Part shown: positions 45,501-52,890 of the stretch, in pieces | How the letters are laid out: each line of letters starts with the position of its first letter | Numbering within the stretch: the stretch's first letter is position 1 | From: Empedobacter brevis NBRC 14943 = ATCC 43319 | GTDB taxonomy: Bacteria > Bacteroidota > Bacteroidia > Flavobacteriales > Weeksellaceae | Direction: 5' to 3' | Assembly: GCF_000382425.1 (NCBI RefSeq) | Contig: NZ_KB908294.1 | Coordinates: 248,001 to 312,000 of the forward strand | Length of the DNA stretch: 64,000 nt | The notes under the pieces: generated by a model | The model's database searches: none | Told to the model about the DNA's origin: nothing | The model's input: the letters and a program-made list of their open reading frames with translations, nothing else | Translations under genes and position numbers: made by a program

Positions 45501-47381
45501 TTCTGGCATTCTTTGGAAAATCAATTGCAGGATAAATTGAAAGCAATGTTAGTTTCGGCTCAATTAATTTTAAGAAATTTTCCTCATTCAAAACGTTTTA
45601 ACAATATCACAAATGAAATAAAAGAACGTTATGAAAAGTGGGAAACAGAATGGGACAAGTCTGTTACCTCATCTGAAAAGATTGCGAATTATTTGTTCAC
45701 GACATTTACAAAACACCAGGCTTTTTCAATGAGTAAAGAAGCTGAAATATTTAGAAATGAGTTTACAACCTATTTAGAAAAGAGTCAAAATTCCGCTGAT
45801 TTCAATACGTTAATCAAAGATGAAAAATTTTCATCAACAGAAAAATTTTATTTAATTGAAAACTGGATTCACTCCTTTATAGATGAAAATAAAAACTTTT
45901 TACCTTTTAGAAATAGTGTCAATGAAATAGCAACTATGCTCCTTTTTCCACAAGATACTTATCAATTGAATGAAGGAAAATCAATTGTAGAAATTGACAA
46001 TTTAAAAGGCAATCATCCTGTCATTGTGGATGGAGTTTATCAACATGATTACCATGAGATGATTTCGAAATTAGAATACTTTTCAACTGTTGACGTTCCT
46101 AATTTTAAAGCATTTCAAACGTTGAAAGAAGATATTTCGAAAATTTATCAAAAAGATTTAAAAATAGCTGAATTTGAACCGAAAGTATTGACTTCATTCG
46201 TGCGAAATAAATTAATTAATGACGTTTATTTTCCTTTGATCGGAAATAATTTAGCCAAACAATTGGGTACTGCTGGTGAAAGTAAACGCACAGCCCGCAT
46301 GGGAATGCTATTGTTAATTTCACCTCCTGGGTATGGAAAAACAACACTGATGGAATATTTGGCCAAAACAATGGGCTTACATTTTGTAAAAGTAAACGGC
46401 CCTACAATCGGGCATAACATTACATCAATTGATCCTGTTGAGGCAAAAACTTCGGGAGAAAGAGAGGAATTGAAGAAAATAAATTTAGCATTTGAAATGG
46501 CAGATAACGTCATGTTGTACTTAGATGACATTCAACATTTGAGTGCAGAATTTTTACAAAAATTTATTTCTTTGGCTGACGGACAACGTAAAATAGATGG
46601 AATTTTTGATGGAGAAAGTAAAACATATGATCTACGTGGCAAACGATTTTGTATCGTAATGGCAGGAAATCCATATACAGAAAGCGGTTCGAAATTTCAA
46701 ATTCCGGATATGTTAGCGAATCGAGCTGATGTCTATAATTTAGGAGATGTAATTGGTGATACGGAAGCACTTTTCAATTTAAGTTTGATTGAAAATGCAG
46801 CTGGTGATAATCCATATTTAGATAGAATTGCATCAAAAAGTTTAGCAGACTTTTATAAACTCGTCAATTTCGTAACAGATCATCAAGAACAAATTCCTGA
46901 TTTAGAAGTTAATTACTTGAAGCAAGAGGTTGATGACTTTATTGCAGTCTTAAAACATATCATAAAAATTCGAAACATTGTCGTGAAAGTTAATCAAAAC
47001 TATATTTCAAGTGCGGCGATGCAAGATGACTACAGAACTGAACCTCCTTTTAAAATGCAAGGTTCATATCGAAATATGTCGAAATTGGTTTCTAAAGTTG
47101 TTCCGATGATGAACGAAAAAGAAATTAATGAAATTATTTTAGCACATTACGAAAGTGAATCGCAAACGTTGACGGCAGATACTGAATCTAATCTTTTACG
47201 TTTAAAAGAAATTGCAGGTTTAATAACATCTGATGAGAAAGAAAGATGGGAAACCATTAAAACGACATTTATCAAAAAGAATAAACATGGTGGTTTAGGC
47301 AAAGACGATAAAGTTTTTGCGCAACTAACTGAATTCAATGAAAATTTGGAAGGAATTATTCAAGCCATCTTGAAAAGATAA
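42546..47381 (+). CDS. very large AAA+ ATPase with N-terminal repeat and coiled-coil regions
   Basis: The 1611-residue protein has no signal or membrane segment. Residues about 1-420 are rich in short beta strands with repeated aromatic positions (YYYADLGNLIAVKIKPF, RAYIFNIRTKEVVNIPALL, FMYIFNQEDTNTYILLSYN) and may be a beta-propeller. Residues about 430-900 are mostly coiled coil. An AAA+ module lies near the C-terminus: Walker A SPPGYGKTT (1259-1267), Walker B MLYLDDIQHL with D1327/D1328, and sensor-like MAGNPY (1372-1377). Such proteins are often labelled DNA repair ATPase, but I see nothing specific to DNA. Its place after pspA and flotillin genes suggests work on membrane-protein assemblies. 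Confidence 0.85.
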   Translation: MQEEKNINVAETLDAGAYEIIRKRLLTQKDFLSDRLTKLNEARKEVFNSTNFALSANQRITTENTCVARGIIAFDNLCIFGYNVHFGLRTHIQLSDVFSIYLFQENQFIAQPLDLIDDQNFFTDFQNLYKYYRDSIFSKFRRTDNYLYMVFQTSKSAQDLKAFKWLIKDGKLIYQDDRSIHEVKKADQFDFEWQKTSIDDRRLGNFPHISILDKIFIEAIGGDITFKIEDNTDSGKGIFTEKVTYLDQQLDDAEYYYADLGNLIAVKIKPFQEDFRAYIFNIRTKEVVNIPALLDAAVLLPDNQGLIFSNGYYLQNGTYHIFENKLENFQFFRRVNSPNGEDFMYIFNQEDTNTYILLSYNIIQQSVETPIICNGFTIFKDGSLIYFRTEEEATRHHQVQIWKTPYVERLIENQEKTNHPLYKIGNKDVVKAMAEAQEVIQLINKEDSYEGLYEDIVKKANNIVDSYFWINDQETFELSVPLLEIKTVANTAIDEFAKVQVQKKFAQESLEKTEEIIAEILFNVNSTKYDQLDLLVEHLADARKTQGKVINLRSVRYINLERVQELENQLSEVTENLSAKTIEFLLLDEALIPYEDKVTEQKKLVTTIEKVVDSKIIEESCLKIASELELLIDILNSLKIEDATQTTKIIEKISVIFASLNEVRAQLTRQTGALKSKEAIAEFSAQITLLEQSVVNFLELSTTAEKTEEYNTKIIVQLEELESKFSDFDDFTLRIADKRDEIIKAFNIKREQLVEQTNKRTNSLEQIGLRVLKNIENKAKTFAVKEEILAFYSSDLMIDKIRQIVHELKDLKDISKAENLENLLKKSQEDTLRVLRDKTELFVDGQNIIALGQNKFTVNTQQLALTLLNRNNELFYHLTGTSFYQKVKNDEIYQYQSIWNQEFVSENQQIYRAEYLAYQAFLARNESNFNAEKFVNEIIEQNYSEGYIKGVHNFDALRIYTELININSKLDVLQFDSKTRTTAQIFWHSLENQLQDKLKAMLVSAQLILRNFPHSKRFNNITNEIKERYEKWETEWDKSVTSSEKIANYLFTTFTKHQAFSMSKEAEIFRNEFTTYLEKSQNSADFNTLIKDEKFSSTEKFYLIENWIHSFIDENKNFLPFRNSVNEIATMLLFPQDTYQLNEGKSIVEIDNLKGNHPVIVDGVYQHDYHEMISKLEYFSTVDVPNFKAFQTLKEDISKIYQKDLKIAEFEPKVLTSFVRNKLINDVYFPLIGNNLAKQLGTAGESKRTARMGMLLLISPPGYGKTTLMEYLAKTMGLHFVKVNGPTIGHNITSIDPVEAKTSGEREELKKINLAFEMADNVMLYLDDIQHLSAEFLQKFISLADGQRKIDGIFDGESKTYDLRGKRFCIVMAGNPYTESGSKFQIPDMLANRADVYNLGDVIGDTEALFNLSLIENAAGDNPYLDRIASKSLADFYKLVNFVTDHQEQIPDLEVNYLKQEVDDFIAVLKHIIKIRNIVVKVNQNYISSAAMQDDYRTEPPFKMQGSYRNMSKLVSKVVPMMNEKEINEIILAHYESESQTLTADTESNLLRLKEIAGLITSDEKERWETIKTTFIKKNKHGGLGKDDKVFAQLTEFNENLEGIIQAILKR

Positions 47382-47385
47382 AGTT

Positions 47386-47412
47386 AAAAAGCCGTTCTAA
47401 GAACGGCTTTTT
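47386..47412. terminator. bidirectional terminator
   Basis: A 12-base perfect stem (AAAAAGCCGTTC, loop TAA, GAACGGCTTTTT) with T7 lies between the AAA+ gene and convergent prfH. Confidence 0.92.
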
Positions 47413-48033
47413 TTATTCAATAAATGAATCTCCTTTAAATGTTTTTACAGGACTTCCTCTTTTGATCGAAGTTTGACTGTTCCATTTTTCTTGGATCAAA
47501 CCTTTTAATTGGCTTGTTTCCAACTCTTGTAATTTCAACAACAACCGAGTGGTTGCTATTTTCTTATTCTGATGTTGTGAACGTGAATCCATTGCCACAA
47601 CCGAAAGACCGGAAGACTTATGAATAGCACGAACAGCTGAATTTACCTTATTCACATTCTGCCCTCCATTTCCTGAACTTCGCATTGTTTGGTATGCAAT
47701 TTCTTGTTGTTGTATTAAATCATACTTCGGAGTTTCTAATTCGAAGCAACCAATAAACCAGTTCTTTCGAGGATGAAATTTCCTGTACGGACTCTTACCT
47801 ATCCACAAAATTGTACCAATCCAGCCTTTCAAAAAATTAGTTAAATCGCTTCCTTCGAGTGCTATAACTATAGAAGATAATTGATTAAAATCTTTATCAA
47901 CATCTCTTTCGATAACTTCGAACTCGATTTCTGATTTTCTACACGCTTCTGAAAAACGTTTAAAAACATTTGTTACCACAAGATTACATTCTTCCGGACC
48001 TCTACCTGAGGTGATTTGGATAATTTTTTTCAT
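47413..48033 (-). CDS. prfH: peptide chain release factor-like PrfH
   Basis: The 206-residue protein has the class I release-factor catalytic domain with the GGQ loop in RSSGNGGQNVNKVNSAVRAIHKSSGL but no codon-recognition domain. The N-terminal part (KKIIQITSGRGPEECNLVV) is characteristic of PrfH. PrfH releases peptides from ribosomes whose decoding centre has been cut and is the usual partner of RtcB. ATG 48031-48033 is chosen: it lies 7 bases after the rtcB stop and matches PrfH length, whereas the first ATG (48058-48060) overlaps rtcB by 20 bases. Confidence 0.93.
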   Translation of the reverse strand: MKKIIQITSGRGPEECNLVVTNVFKRFSEACRKSEIEFEVIERDVDKDFNQLSSIVIALEGSDLTNFLKGWIGTILWIGKSPYRKFHPRKNWFIGCFELETPKYDLIQQQEIAYQTMRSSGNGGQNVNKVNSAVRAIHKSSGLSVVAMDSRSQHQNKKIATTRLLLKLQELETSQLKGLIQEKWNSQTSIKRGSPVKTFKGDSFIE

Positions 48034-48040
48034 GATTATT

Positions 48041-49432
48041 TTATTTATCCATTCGAACAATTTTTGGCGTAAACGTCCCCAAAACTTTCACCAGCTCAGT
48101 TTGTAAATTCATCACTGTTTTGATGTTTTTATAAGCAAAAGGCGCTTCATCTACACTTCCTCCAATTAATTCGATTCCGGCATCTTTTAATTGCGCATTC
48201 ATAAAACTTTTGGTAATCGTTGATTTACATTTCGCACGGGACATTTTCCGTCCGGCTCCATGCGAAGCTGAATTAATACTTAACTCATTTCCTAATCCTT
48301 CAACAATATAACCATTTGCAGTCATTGAGCCAGGGATAATTCCTAACACACCTTTTCCGGCAGGGGTTGCTCCTTTGCGATGAACAATTCGTTCTACTCC
48401 GTCTACAAATTCTTTCCAAGCAAAATTATGATGATTTTCTACCGTAAAAACAGTTCGTTTTCCTAAAGCTTTTGCAATTCTTCGGTGAATATCGTCATGG
48501 CAAGCTTTTGCATATTCTCCTGCTAAATTCATCGCAATCCAATATTCTTGCCCATCATGCGTGTCCAAATTTAACCAAGCTAAATGCTGTACTTGTTTTG
48601 GAAGAGGACATTGTTTAGACGCTAAATAAGTGTAATGTTTCGCAATATTTGCACCTAAACCACGTGAGCCGCTATGTGATAAAATGGCAAGATATTCGCC
48701 CGGAATCAAATTCCATTCAGGTTTTACTTCATCCAATTTCACGATTCCGAATTCAACAAAATGATTTCCTCCACCTGAAGTCCCTAATTGTTGATAAGCT
48801 TTTGTTTTTAAACTTTTCAGAATTGGAATTTCATCAAAAATAGAACGTTCAAAAATTTCATGATCAGCTTTTATTTTATGAGTTTCATACATACCGAATT
48901 TGGTATGCTCGCTCAATATAGATAATAATTGATGTGTTTTTCCTTTCAAGAAGTTTGCGGGTAAATCAAACACCGAAAGACTCATTCTACATCCGATGTC
49001 AACACCGACTCCGTACGGAATTACAGCATTATCAGTCGCTAAAACACCTCCAATTGGTAACCCATAACCAGAATGTGCATCAGGCATCAAAGCTCCTTTT
49101 ATTGCAATTGGCAACTTCAAGGCATCATATAATTGAAATTTTGCTTGTTCATCAATCTCATTTTCTCCAAAAACGGAAAAAGGAGATCGTGTTGTTTTTA
49201 ATTCTTGTAATCTAACTTCTACAGGTTTTATCAAACCTTCCGCAACTTTTCCCCAAATGCCATGACCAACATATTTTTCAGGTTCAAGTAACACTTCTTT
49301 TGCTTCAGTTAATATCGTTTGTTTTTTTTCTTTTTTTCTGTACCGATGAATCTGTCCTAAAACAATATTGATCGAGTTATTATTAGGAAAGCCTAATTTT
49401 ATAAAGTCTTTTCCTGATATTTTATTTCCCAT
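48041..49432 (-). CDS. rtcB: RNA-splicing ligase RtcB
   Basis: The 463-residue enzyme joins RNA ends with 2-prime,3-prime-cyclic phosphate (or 3-prime phosphate) to 5-prime hydroxyl, using GTP and Mn. Family motifs are PDAHSGYGLPIGGVLA (about 122), the metal-binding cysteine in VGVDIGCRMSLSVF (about 147), LGTSGGGNHFVEFG (about 222), VENHHNFAWKE (about 330) and the guanylylated histidine in SINSASHGAGRKMSRAKCKS (about 398). It is the first gene of the rtcB-prfH pair. Upstream on the same strand is a 1-kb region with a leader ORF and terminator that may control it. Confidence 0.95.
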   Translation of the reverse strand: MGNKISGKDFIKLGFPNNNSINIVLGQIHRYRKKEKKQTILTEAKEVLLEPEKYVGHGIWGKVAEGLIKPVEVRLQELKTTRSPFSVFGENEIDEQAKFQLYDALKLPIAIKGALMPDAHSGYGLPIGGVLATDNAVIPYGVGVDIGCRMSLSVFDLPANFLKGKTHQLLSILSEHTKFGMYETHKIKADHEIFERSIFDEIPILKSLKTKAYQQLGTSGGGNHFVEFGIVKLDEVKPEWNLIPGEYLAILSHSGSRGLGANIAKHYTYLASKQCPLPKQVQHLAWLNLDTHDGQEYWIAMNLAGEYAKACHDDIHRRIAKALGKRTVFTVENHHNFAWKEFVDGVERIVHRKGATPAGKGVLGIIPGSMTANGYIVEGLGNELSINSASHGAGRKMSRAKCKSTITKSFMNAQLKDAGIELIGGSVDEAPFAYKNIKTVMNLQTELVKVLGTFTPKIVRMDK

Positions 49433-49936
49433 GATTCATGTTTTTTTAATAACTAACACCCTTTAGTTGTCAGTATTTCAACATTTTATAATGTTATTTT
49501 TTTTTGTTGAAAACTTCCTTATTTTTATAAAAATCGTTTGATTTTATGATTATCTAAAAATTGATCAATTTTTGATTTATTTTCATTTTCAGCATATTGA
49601 GTTATACTCATCTTCTTTAGAATAAGATTGAAAAACTCAACTTATTTTCTCTTGTTTAATCTTTTTACTCAAGATTAAAATAGCGTCAAATCCTTTTTTA
49701 TGAGAGTGTTTTAATGAAAATAAACTCTTCCTCGATATTTTTTTTGATGTTTAAATTTTCCGCTTACATTTTTTAGTTGTTTTACTTTCTCTCTCTTATT
49801 GTTTGATATCAAAAAGAAAATTGAACCTTCCGCGTTATAGAAGATTTGTTTACAAATATTTCTTTGAAATAGTTAGCGCTAACTATTTTCCACTTCGGAA
49901 ATTTTTAAGGAATATTCTGAATTAGAATAAAAAGAA
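49433..49936. other. long untranslated region upstream of rtcB
   Basis: About 500 bases of AT-rich sequence separate the leader terminator from rtcB. I see no good ORF and no TAnnTTTG box directed toward rtcB. It holds a small palindrome with arms AACATT and AATGTT (near 49480-49494) and the long palindrome at 49867-49888. Confidence 0.5.
49867..49888. repeat. 22-base perfect palindrome
   Basis: The arms AAATAGTTAGC and GCTAACTATTT meet without a spacer. It lies between the leader terminator and rtcB. Perfect symmetry with no loop suggests a protein-binding site more than a hairpin. Confidence 0.45.
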
Positions 49937-49962
49937 AAAGCCCGAAGAGATCTTCGGGCTTT
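49937..49962 (-). terminator. strong terminator after the 26-codon leader ORF
   Basis: On the minus strand AAAGCCCGAAGA pairs perfectly with TCTTCGGGCTTT around a 2-base centre and is followed by TTTTTCTTTTTATT. It starts 21 bases after the small-ORF stop and could abort transcripts before rtcB. Confidence 0.85.
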
Positions 49963-49983
49963 AGAATATGTAAAGTAATTTAT

Positions 49984-50064
49984 TTACGAATTTATAGCAC
50001 GAAGAATGCTTATTGCAGAATCTTTTGCAATAGCTGAGAACTGATATGTCGTTTGTTTGAACAT
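49984..50064 (-). CDS. 26-residue leader peptide or small protein upstream of rtcB-prfH
   Basis: The ORF of 26 codons (start MFKQTTYQF, end ILRAINS) lies between a consensus promoter (box 47 bases upstream) and a strong terminator (21 bases downstream), so it is the only possible product of that transcript if it terminates. Codons 19-24 (about 49990-50010) contain TTCTTCGTGCTAT, which can pair at 10 of 12 positions with the 5-prime arm of the terminator, AAAGCCCGAAGA; that is the layout of a translation-controlled attenuator. The peptide has no signal sequence and is rich in Ala and Ile. It could instead be an independent small protein. I do not recognise the sequence. Confidence 0.5.
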   Translation of the reverse strand: MFKQTTYQFSAIAKDSAISILRAINS

Positions 50065-50110
50065 TTTATTTCTTCGTTATTAATTGTTATACTATATCGT
50101 TTTATTTTTG

Positions 50111-50143
50111 CAAATGTAATTCAATATTTTAGTAATTTCCAAA
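50111..50143 (-). promoter_or_regulatory. consensus promoter of the rtcB-prfH leader
   Basis: On the minus strand TTTG (50140-50143), 21 bases, then TACATTTG (50111-50118): a full match to both Bacteroidota elements. Transcription would start near 50105, giving a leader of about 40 bases before the small ORF. Confidence 0.75.
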
Positions 50144-50305
50144 TTGTTATAAAAAAATCACTTGAAAAAACATAATGTAAGACTATAAACAACCATTTCT
50201 TTCATCAGAAATTTTATTCATCCTGACTTCGTCCGTAGTTAATAAATGTTTTACAAATTTGCACGAAAATAAAATCTATTCACTTTTTTCTATTATCACT
50301 TCAAC

Positions 50306-50356
50306 ACTACAATTTTTAAATAAAATGACTACAAAATCACTACAAAACAACTACAA
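50306..50356. repeat. ACTACAA direct repeats in phase with an 11-base period
   Basis: ACTACAA occurs at 50306, 50328, 50339 and 50350, spaced 22, 11 and 11 bases. The repeats lie 103-153 bases before the TPR-HTH gene and could be a regulator array on one face of the helix. Confidence 0.5.
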
Positions 50357-50458
50357 TCACTAAAGTTCACTGAATATCAATGACTTAATTTTTGTTGTTT
50401 CTAATATTTTTTTATGGCTAAAATTTTATTTCCTGTACTTTTTTACGATTTTTGAAAT

Positions 50459-52315
50459 ATGAAAACTCTACCAACCTACATTTCCCTTTTTTTAATCGGT
50501 AGTACATCAAATTTGGTGTACAGCCAAAATAAATATGTTGATAGTTTAAAAACAGAATTAACAAAATCGAACACTTCTGTAACTGCTACATTTGATTTAT
50601 TGAATAAATTAACTGAATATAACAGAACTTCTGATTTATATAAACAAACTGACCGGTACATCAATCAACAAATAAAATTAGCAAAAAGAGAAAATAATCA
50701 ATTAGAATTAGTTAAAGCCTATGTTCAGCGAGGAGTAGCCTATGATCATCAACAATTCTTTGATAAAACTCAAAAATCTCTTGACACCATACAGAGGACT
50801 GTACATGAGTCATCGGATTTTCTTCCTCAAGTATATTATAATTATCTATTAGCATATCATCAACTTAATTTGGGTGATTATACAAAATCACAAAAAACAA
50901 CACTTGGTTTCATCTCGCAATTAGAAAAAATACCAGATGAGTATATATTAAAATCTAAAACCAATTACATTTTATATCGTATTCATGCTACGTTAAACAA
51001 TACAAAAAATGCAATTATATATGCAGAGAAATCTTTAATATATGCGAAAGAATCCGAAGACAAAAATCTACTTGTAATGGCTTATGCAAATTTAGGTTTT
51101 GCTTTGTCTCTAAGATTTCGTAAAACAAAAGACGATAAAGATCTAAATATATTGATTGAAACAAGCAGAAAAGCTGTAGAAATTAGTCGGCAAAATCCAA
51201 ACAAAGTAACCAAATACAATTACGCAATAGTTTTACTAAATCTTTCAGATTATCAATTATCTCTTCCAAATCAATCTTCCTTAATAAAAGAAGAGATAAA
51301 AGCAAACAGCTTAGAAGTTATAGAATTGTGTAAAACAATTCCAAACGGCCAACATATTTCGGCAGGTGCTTATAGTATCTTAAGTAAATTGGCAAGAGAT
51401 GAAAATCAATTCCATTCGGCAGAAACTTATTTAATTCAAGCAAACGAAATCCTACATACCCAACACCAAAAGGATTATCATGCTCTATTAACGAATACGA
51501 CAGAATTAGCAAAACTTTATAACCAAAAAGGCGAATTTCAGAAGGCTTTCGAGTTTCAGAAAAAAGCAACAGATTATTCAAGCGAATTATACAATCAAGA
51601 CCAAGCGGAATCGACAAAAAGATTAGAAGCTCAATTTCAATCTGAACGAAAAGAAGTAGAACTGAAAAATCTTGAAGCTAAAAATAAAAGTTTACAAAAA
51701 GAACGTATCCTTTATATATTCCTAGGCGTAATGGGATTAATTGGAATGTTTTTTATGTTCAGAACTTATCATTTTAGATTGCATTATTCCATTGGAAGAG
51801 AGAACCAGTTGAATGCAGAAAAACAAGAAGCCGATATCAAACTAAAATTGCAACATGAAGAGCAGGCTCGTTTACAAGCAGAACAAGAATTATTAACCTT
51901 GCAACAACAAAAATTACAGGACGAAGTTCTAGCAAGCCAGCTTCATTTAGAGCATAAAAATAATGTTTTAAAGGAATTAAAAGATAAAATAAAAAATGAT
52001 TCTTCTATTAATCTTAAACAAGTTATTCGAGAAGGAAACATGTTTGACCACGATTTTGATAATGCTAAATTCCGGATTCAGGAATTACATCCTAATTTCT
52101 TCAAAACATTGAACGAACATTCAAAACAGAAACTAACCCCTTTAGATTTAAAATACTGTTCATATATCTACCTGGGATTGGATACCAAAAAAATTGCCAA
52201 CTTGTTAAATATAGAACCTAAAAGTGTGCGCATGAAGAAATACCGTTTGAAACAAAAATTTGGTTTAACTAAAAGTGAAGATTTGAATATCTTTTTTCAT
52301 CAGATAATTTCTTAA
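50459..52315 (+). CDS. TPR-repeat membrane protein with C-terminal LuxR-like HTH
   Basis: The 618-residue protein has a signal peptide (LPTYISLFLIGSTSNLVYSQ), a helical TPR region (about 60-390), one membrane helix (about 418-437, ILYIFLGVMGLIGMFFMF), a coiled coil (about 445-515) and a C-terminal HTH of LuxR type (about 558-615: LTPLDLKYCSYIYLGLDTKKIANLLNIEPKSVRMKKYRLKQKFG). This is a common Bacteroidota one-component regulator layout: periplasmic sensing with a cytoplasmic DNA-binding end. Its targets are unknown. Direct repeats upstream may be an autoregulatory site. Confidence 0.85.
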   Translation: MKTLPTYISLFLIGSTSNLVYSQNKYVDSLKTELTKSNTSVTATFDLLNKLTEYNRTSDLYKQTDRYINQQIKLAKRENNQLELVKAYVQRGVAYDHQQFFDKTQKSLDTIQRTVHESSDFLPQVYYNYLLAYHQLNLGDYTKSQKTTLGFISQLEKIPDEYILKSKTNYILYRIHATLNNTKNAIIYAEKSLIYAKESEDKNLLVMAYANLGFALSLRFRKTKDDKDLNILIETSRKAVEISRQNPNKVTKYNYAIVLLNLSDYQLSLPNQSSLIKEEIKANSLEVIELCKTIPNGQHISAGAYSILSKLARDENQFHSAETYLIQANEILHTQHQKDYHALLTNTTELAKLYNQKGEFQKAFEFQKKATDYSSELYNQDQAESTKRLEAQFQSERKEVELKNLEAKNKSLQKERILYIFLGVMGLIGMFFMFRTYHFRLHYSIGRENQLNAEKQEADIKLKLQHEEQARLQAEQELLTLQQQKLQDEVLASQLHLEHKNNVLKELKDKIKNDSSINLKQVIREGNMFDHDFDNAKFRIQELHPNFFKTLNEHSKQKLTPLDLKYCSYIYLGLDTKKIANLLNIEPKSVRMKKYRLKQKFGLTKSEDLNIFFHQIIS

Positions 52316-52354
52316 AAGAGTTATTGATTATTATATTTGAACTAAATTTTGCGA

Positions 52355-52783
52355 ATGACGAATAAATTCATTATCCTTTTCCTTTTAATTTCTACTTTTA
52401 GTTTTGGACAAGAAAATTTTAAACATGCTATCTATCCCGGATGTCAGAAATTTAAAACGAATGAAGAATTAAAAAAATGTTTCTCAGAAAAACTCTGGTA
52501 TGAATTAAATGACCAAACGCAAGAGGATGGTGAAGATTTTTTTAGGAAAAATAAATTAGATCATGATTTAACCTTGTATTTTACGGTTAGAAAAGATGGT
52601 CAAATTGCAAGCTACAGTTATTCTAACGATAGTGACCCTATGATTGCGACTGCCTACCTAAAAAGAATAAACAGAGTTTTCAAATATTATGAAAAGATAG
52701 GAAAAAAAATAAAACCTGCTACATACAACAATAAACCAGGTGATAGTAAAATTGAGTTTAAAGTAAAGTATAGAGGGGAATAA
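52355..52783 (+). CDS. secreted protein with TonB-C-like domain
   Basis: The 142-residue protein has a signal peptide (MTNKFIILFLLISTFSFGQ) and the mature start ENFKHAIYPGCQKFKTNEELKKCFSEKLWYEL. The second half (LDHDLTLYFTVRKDGQIASYSYSNDSDPMIATAYLKRINRV) follows the beta-alpha-beta pattern of the C-terminal domain of TonB-like proteins of this phylum, without a membrane anchor or Pro-rich linker. I use ATG 52355; a TTG two codons upstream is less likely. It has a box TATATTTG (52332-52339) just before it. The function is unknown. Confidence 0.6.
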   Translation: MTNKFIILFLLISTFSFGQENFKHAIYPGCQKFKTNEELKKCFSEKLWYELNDQTQEDGEDFFRKNKLDHDLTLYFTVRKDGQIASYSYSNDSDPMIATAYLKRINRVFKYYEKIGKKIKPATYNNKPGDSKIEFKVKYRGE

Positions 52784-52842
52784 ATCTATTATGACTAAAT
52801 TCTTATCAAAATAATATTTAACACTTTATTTTTCAAAAAACT

Positions 52843-52871
52843 TGCAGTCTGAACGGAAAAGATTATTTTTG
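52843..52871 (+). promoter_or_regulatory. promoter of lepA
   Basis: TTG (52843-52845), 18 bases, then TATTTTTG (52864-52871), a full -7 match, with ATG 20 bases downstream. Confidence 0.6.
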
Positions 52872-52890
52872 CCTATTCGACAAGAAGAGT

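Noticed and set aside
42546-47381. Reading the large ATPase as a DNA repair enzyme
   Set aside because: No nuclease, helicase or DNA-binding motif is visible; gene context points to membrane functions.
49441-49860. Small open frames such as the 20-codon frame beginning near 49714 on the plus strand
   Set aside because: Very AT-rich, no promoter or start context, and no terminator behind them.
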